NCBI GenBank assembly: GCA_013696265.1
Contig: JACCYX010000339.1
Coordinates: 1-8,162, forward strand
DNA: 8,162 bases
From: Chloroflexia bacterium
GTDB lineage: Bacteria; Chloroflexota; Chloroflexia; Thermomicrobiales; UBA6265
Reading direction: 5' to 3'
Part shown: one piece after another, positions 5,971 through 8,162 of the stretch
How positions within the stretch are numbered: position 1 is the stretch's first letter
Layout of the letters: the number at the start of each line of letters is the position of its first letter
The notes under the pieces: generated by a model
What the model saw: the letters and a program-made list of their open reading frames with translations, nothing else
Told to the model about the DNA's origin: nothing
Database searches by the model: none
Position numbers and translations under genes: made by a program

Positions 5971-6773
5971 TTCCCGGCTCGGGCCGGGAAGAGATAGACG
6001 CCAACCCCGTCGTAGTCGTACATCGCAACATCTCCATCTACCCTATCCGACGCGTGGCTGTCGATCACCCGTTCGAGCGCCTCGACCATGCGCGGCAGGA
6101 GGCCGGGCGAAATCGAACGCTCGTTGTGGGAGGGATAGAGTACGCGGAGTTCCGGCGCGAGGTGCGCCAGCCGCGTCAGCGACTGGTGGTAGGTCTGGAG
6201 CCAATCTCCGGCGTAGACGTAGAGGTAGCCGGCGTAGGCGACATCGGTGCTGAAGAGGATGCCGTTGGCGCGGTCCAGCAGCACCACGCCACCGGGCGAG
6301 TGGCCGGGACAGTGCAGCACCTCCAGCACCCGGTTGCCGAGGTCGAACACCTGCCCCTCGTGGAGCATCCCCGTCGCCCGGCTCGGCGGGATCGCCAGCG
6401 TGTCAAGGTTGACATCGTCCGGCAGCGGTCCGGTCAGCGACGATGGCCCGAACCAGCCCCGCATCCGCGTGTTGGGATACCCCTTGGCAAGGTCACCGGC
6501 CTCGGCCGGGTGGATCCAGATCTCGTCGAAGAGGTGATTGCCGCCCACATGATCCCAATGGGCGTGGCTGTTGACGACAACAACGGGCAAGGAGTTCAGG
6601 AATTCCACAACGTCGCGGATATTCGCCACCCCCATGCCGGTGTCGATCAGGATGGCCTCGCGTTCCCCAATGTTCAGGTGGGACTTCACCCGCTCGACGT
6701 GGTGTGGTTCCTCGATGATGAAGATACCGGGCTCGGGATCGTGAACGTCGAACCATTTTCGCTCGTTCGCCAT
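5967..6773 (-). CDS. Metallo-beta-lactamase-fold hydrolase
   Basis: Probable cytoplasmic dinuclear-metal hydrolase of the MBL superfamily, 268 residues. The metal ligands are all visible: HAHWDHVGG (H70, H72, D74, H75), PGHSPGG (H158), the bridging Asp in FSTDVAY (D177) and the last histidine in YPSHNE (H216). An N-terminal strand pair leads to ILIDTGMG (41-48), as in glyoxalase II-like and related members. There is no signal peptide, so a secreted beta-lactamase is unlikely; lactonase, thioesterase, phosphodiesterase or glyoxalase II-like roles remain open. Its ATG lies one base after the stop of the phosphodiesterase gene (TGACATG), and its end overlaps the methyltransferase start by four bases, so it is central to this operon. 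Pairing with a phosphodiesterase might suggest ester or phosphoester processing, but that is inference. Confidence 0.92.
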   Translation of the reverse strand: MANERKWFDVHDPEPGIFIIEEPHHVERVKSHLNIGEREAILIDTGMGVANIRDVVEFLNSLPVVVVNSHAHWDHVGGNHLFDEIWIHPAEAGDLAKGYPNTRMRGWFGPSSLTGPLPDDVNLDTLAIPPSRATGMLHEGQVFDLGNRVLEVLHCPGHSPGGVVLLDRANGILFSTDVAYAGYLYVYAGDWLQTYHQSLTRLAHLAPELRVLYPSHNERSISPGLLPRMVEALERVIDSHASDRVDGDVAMYDYDGVGVYLFPARAGK

Positions 6774-6774
6774 G

Positions 6775-7488
6775 TCAATCTGCTTTCACGTACGCCGGAT
6801 GACCGGTGATCCAGTCCGGCCAGTTCGTGGTCGCCCCATCGGCACCGGTTTCGAAGAGCTGGTCGATGTCGGATCGCTGTTTGATGCCCCAGGCCCGGAC
6901 CGTCAGGCCCTGTCGATGCGCGGTTTCGACCAGCGCGGCATCGAGCAGGTTGACCGGCGGACAGATCTGGGCGAATCCCCGGCTGGCGCAACGATCGATC
7001 AGGTCCTCGTTGAAGATGCGGCTCAGGAACCCGATCGAGCAGGAAGGCGCCGCCTTGGCTCTCAGCACCGCGGACCAGGAGAACGACGTGACCTGCACCC
7101 GTTCCTCAGCATACGTCGTGGACTGGAGGAACCGGATCAGCGCATCGGTGGCGAGCGGATCCTTGATTTCGAGACAGACGGGAACGCGTGACAGATAGTC
7201 CGACCAGAACTCGGCCAGGGTGACGATCCGTTGCGGCTCGATTCCCGCGCCAAACCACGTCCCGAAATCGAGTCGGCGCAACTCGGCCAGGGTGTAATCG
7301 GCAACCGGCCCCGAGCCATCGCTGGTGCGGTCAACCAGGTCGTCGTGAATCAGCACCAGTTCGCCGTCACGCGTGACCTGGACGTCGGTCTCGATCAGGT
7401 CGGACCCCATCCGGATCGCCAGGTCGAAGGCGGTCCGGGTGTTTTCCGGGGCGTAGGCCGATGCCCCGCGGTGCGCAATGGCCAGCAT
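6775..7488 (-). CDS. Glycerophosphodiester phosphodiesterase (GDPD family)
   Basis: TIM-barrel phosphodiesterase that hydrolyses glycerophosphodiesters to glycerol 3-phosphate and an alcohol, as known for the UgpQ/GlpQ family. The 237-residue length and lack of a signal peptide match cytoplasmic UgpQ-type members. Conserved residues: HRGAS (H6, R7), PENT..AF (E15, N16), the metal-binding ETDVQ (E33, D35), VLIHDD (general-acid H48, D49), LEIKD (E107, K109), VRAWGI (W200) and the closing GADGATTNWP (215-224). The ATG at 7488 has GGAG eleven bases upstream. It is the first gene of the minus-strand run, so the promoter should lie in the gap at 7489-7611. Its substrate may be lipid-derived, possibly scavenged for phosphate or glycerol; no Ugp transporter genes are visible. 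Confidence 0.94.
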   Translation of the reverse strand: MLAIAHRGASAYAPENTRTAFDLAIRMGSDLIETDVQVTRDGELVLIHDDLVDRTSDGSGPVADYTLAELRRLDFGTWFGAGIEPQRIVTLAEFWSDYLSRVPVCLEIKDPLATDALIRFLQSTTYAEERVQVTSFSWSAVLRAKAAPSCSIGFLSRIFNEDLIDRCASRGFAQICPPVNLLDAALVETAHRQGLTVRAWGIKQRSDIDQLFETGADGATTNWPDWITGHPAYVKAD

Positions 7489-7611
7489 GTCTGTAAAGTC
7501 TCCGTCATTTCATGGGGCCTGTTCTTCGGGTACCTTGCTCGCCAGCATCGTGGCATGGCCTACCATTTCGATCAAGAGACGCCGTCGCGCGATTGCGTCA
7601 GGAGGCATGGC
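7489..7611. promoter_or_regulatory. Divergent intergenic region (promoters expected)
   Basis: This 123-bp gap separates two divergent genes, so it should carry promoters for the minus-strand operon and for the phosphoribosyltransferase. I found no -35/-10 pair with good spacing: TTGCTC at 7535-7540 and TACCAT at 7561-7566 are 20 bases apart. The word GGCATGGC occurs twice (7552-7559 and 7604-7611), the second copy directly before the start codon. The role is assigned by gene layout only. Confidence 0.45.
7601..7605 (+). promoter_or_regulatory. Ribosome binding site of the phosphoribosyltransferase
   Basis: GGAGG stands six bases before the ATG at 7612. The nearer ATG at 7607 reads ATG GCA TGA and stops at once, so 7612 is the start. 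Confidence 0.75.
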
Positions 7612-8162
7612 ATGAAGCGAAGACATTCAGCCGAACCCCGGTTCGCGGACCGCTGGCAGGCCGGCCAGTTCCTGGGCGACGCGCTCGCGCCGTTCGTGGC
7701 GGATGTGCGGCCCGCCGACCGGGTGGTGCTGGGCCTGGCTCGTGGCGGCGTGGTGGTCGCGGCGGAGGTTGCCGCGCGGCTGGGCGCGATCCTGGACGCT
7801 ATCGTGGTCCGCAAGATCGGCAGCCCATTCCAACCCGAACTGGCGATCGGCGCGGTCGGTCCCGAGGGCGTTCGGGTTTTCAACCGGGGCGTGGTGGCGG
7901 ACCTTGGGTTGACCGAGCCAGAGGTGAGCGATCTTGCCGATCAGGTGGCGCGAACCCGTGACCTGCTCAATGACGAGCTTCGTGGGGGACGACCCGCCGC
8001 GCGGCTGGAAGGCAAGCTGGCCATCCTGGTCGATGACGGGCTTGCGACCGGCGCCTCGATGCGTGCCGCCGTGACGTATGCCCGGCGGACGGCGTCGGCG
8101 GTGATCGTGGCCGTCCCAACCGCCGCGCCGGACGTGCTGGCCACGTTCGAAACGCACGGCAC
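7612..8162 (+). CDS. Phosphoribosyltransferase (COG1926-type), 3' end beyond window
   Basis: Type I phosphoribosyltransferase-fold protein; 183 codons are visible and the frame is open at the window edge. It begins MKRRHSAEPRFADRWQAG. Landmarks are the early strand and turn LGLARGGVVVAAEVA (40-54), VVRKIGSPFQPELAIGAV (65-82), and the PRPP-binding loop LVDDGLATGAS (139-149), followed by IVAVPTAAP (165-173). The IGxP..PELAIGAV segment is characteristic of the COG1926 'predicted phosphoribosyltransferase' group, whose members have about 210-230 residues alone or are fused to hydrolase domains, so about 30-50 residues or another domain may lie outside. The substrate is unknown for the group. It is divergently transcribed from the phosphodiesterase operon, with no evident functional link. 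Confidence 0.9.
   Translation, partial: MKRRHSAEPRFADRWQAGQFLGDALAPFVADVRPADRVVLGLARGGVVVAAEVAARLGAILDAIVVRKIGSPFQPELAIGAVGPEGVRVFNRGVVADLGLTEPEVSDLADQVARTRDLLNDELRGGRPAARLEGKLAILVDDGLATGASMRAAVTYARRTASAVIVAVPTAAPDVLATFETHG

Noticed and set aside
7535..7566. Candidate promoter TTGCTC ... TACCAT before the phosphoribosyltransferase
   Set aside because: The spacer is 20 bases and both boxes are poor, so it is not distinguishable from chance.
7512..7961. 149-codon plus-strand frame overlapping the phosphoribosyltransferase start
   Set aside because: Arg/Gly-rich out-of-frame reading. The frame from 7612 has a GGAGG site and a PRPP-binding motif.
1..8162. CRISPR arrays, tRNA or rRNA genes, toxin-antitoxin or defence genes
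   Set aside because: Looked for regularly spaced repeats, tRNA-like cloverleaf signals and small paired genes by eye and found none. Every substantial coding region is accounted for by the listed genes.

Overview
The window is GC-rich chromosomal DNA from a bacterium. The Shine-Dalgarno sites (GAGGAG, AAGGAG, GGAGG), the long antisense shadow frames, the protein families and the 'TAGGGGCGGACC'-type intergenic motifs are compatible with a Chloroflexota (Thermomicrobia-like) organism. That placement is a low-confidence inference; nothing here is a phylogenetic marker.

Layout: (1) 39-1247, plus strand: a 12-helix MFS permease. (2) 1302-2532: a complete IS4-family insertion sequence, with perfect 17-bp terminal inverted repeats, one intact DDE transposase and an 11-bp target-site duplication. 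It sits in the convergent gap between the permease and the aminotransferase. The DNA around it (1248-1301 and 2533-2802) is non-coding and repeat-like, and may hold remnants of an older element. (3) 2803-7488, minus strand: five genes read right to left, namely a glycerophosphodiester phosphodiesterase, a metallo-beta-lactamase-fold hydrolase, a small class I SAM methyltransferase-like protein, a cytochrome P450, and, after a 141-bp gap with a hairpin, a PatB/MalY-type PLP enzyme. The first three are joined by a 1-bp gap and a 4-bp ATGA overlap, and the P450 follows closely, so these four very probably form one transcript. (4) 7489-7611: a divergent intergenic region. (5) 7612 to the window end, plus strand: a phosphoribosyltransferase (COG1926 type) that runs off the edge.

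The four-gene run looks like a metabolic operon: phosphodiester hydrolysis, a metal-dependent hydrolase, a possible methyl transfer and a P450 oxidation, perhaps followed by a PLP-dependent C-S lyase or aminotransferase step. No substrate can be read from the sequence and no redox partner for the P450 lies in the window. I see no CRISPR array, phage module, toxin-antitoxin pair or defence system. The best candidates for something new are this gene combination and the nested repeat structure around the insertion sequence.
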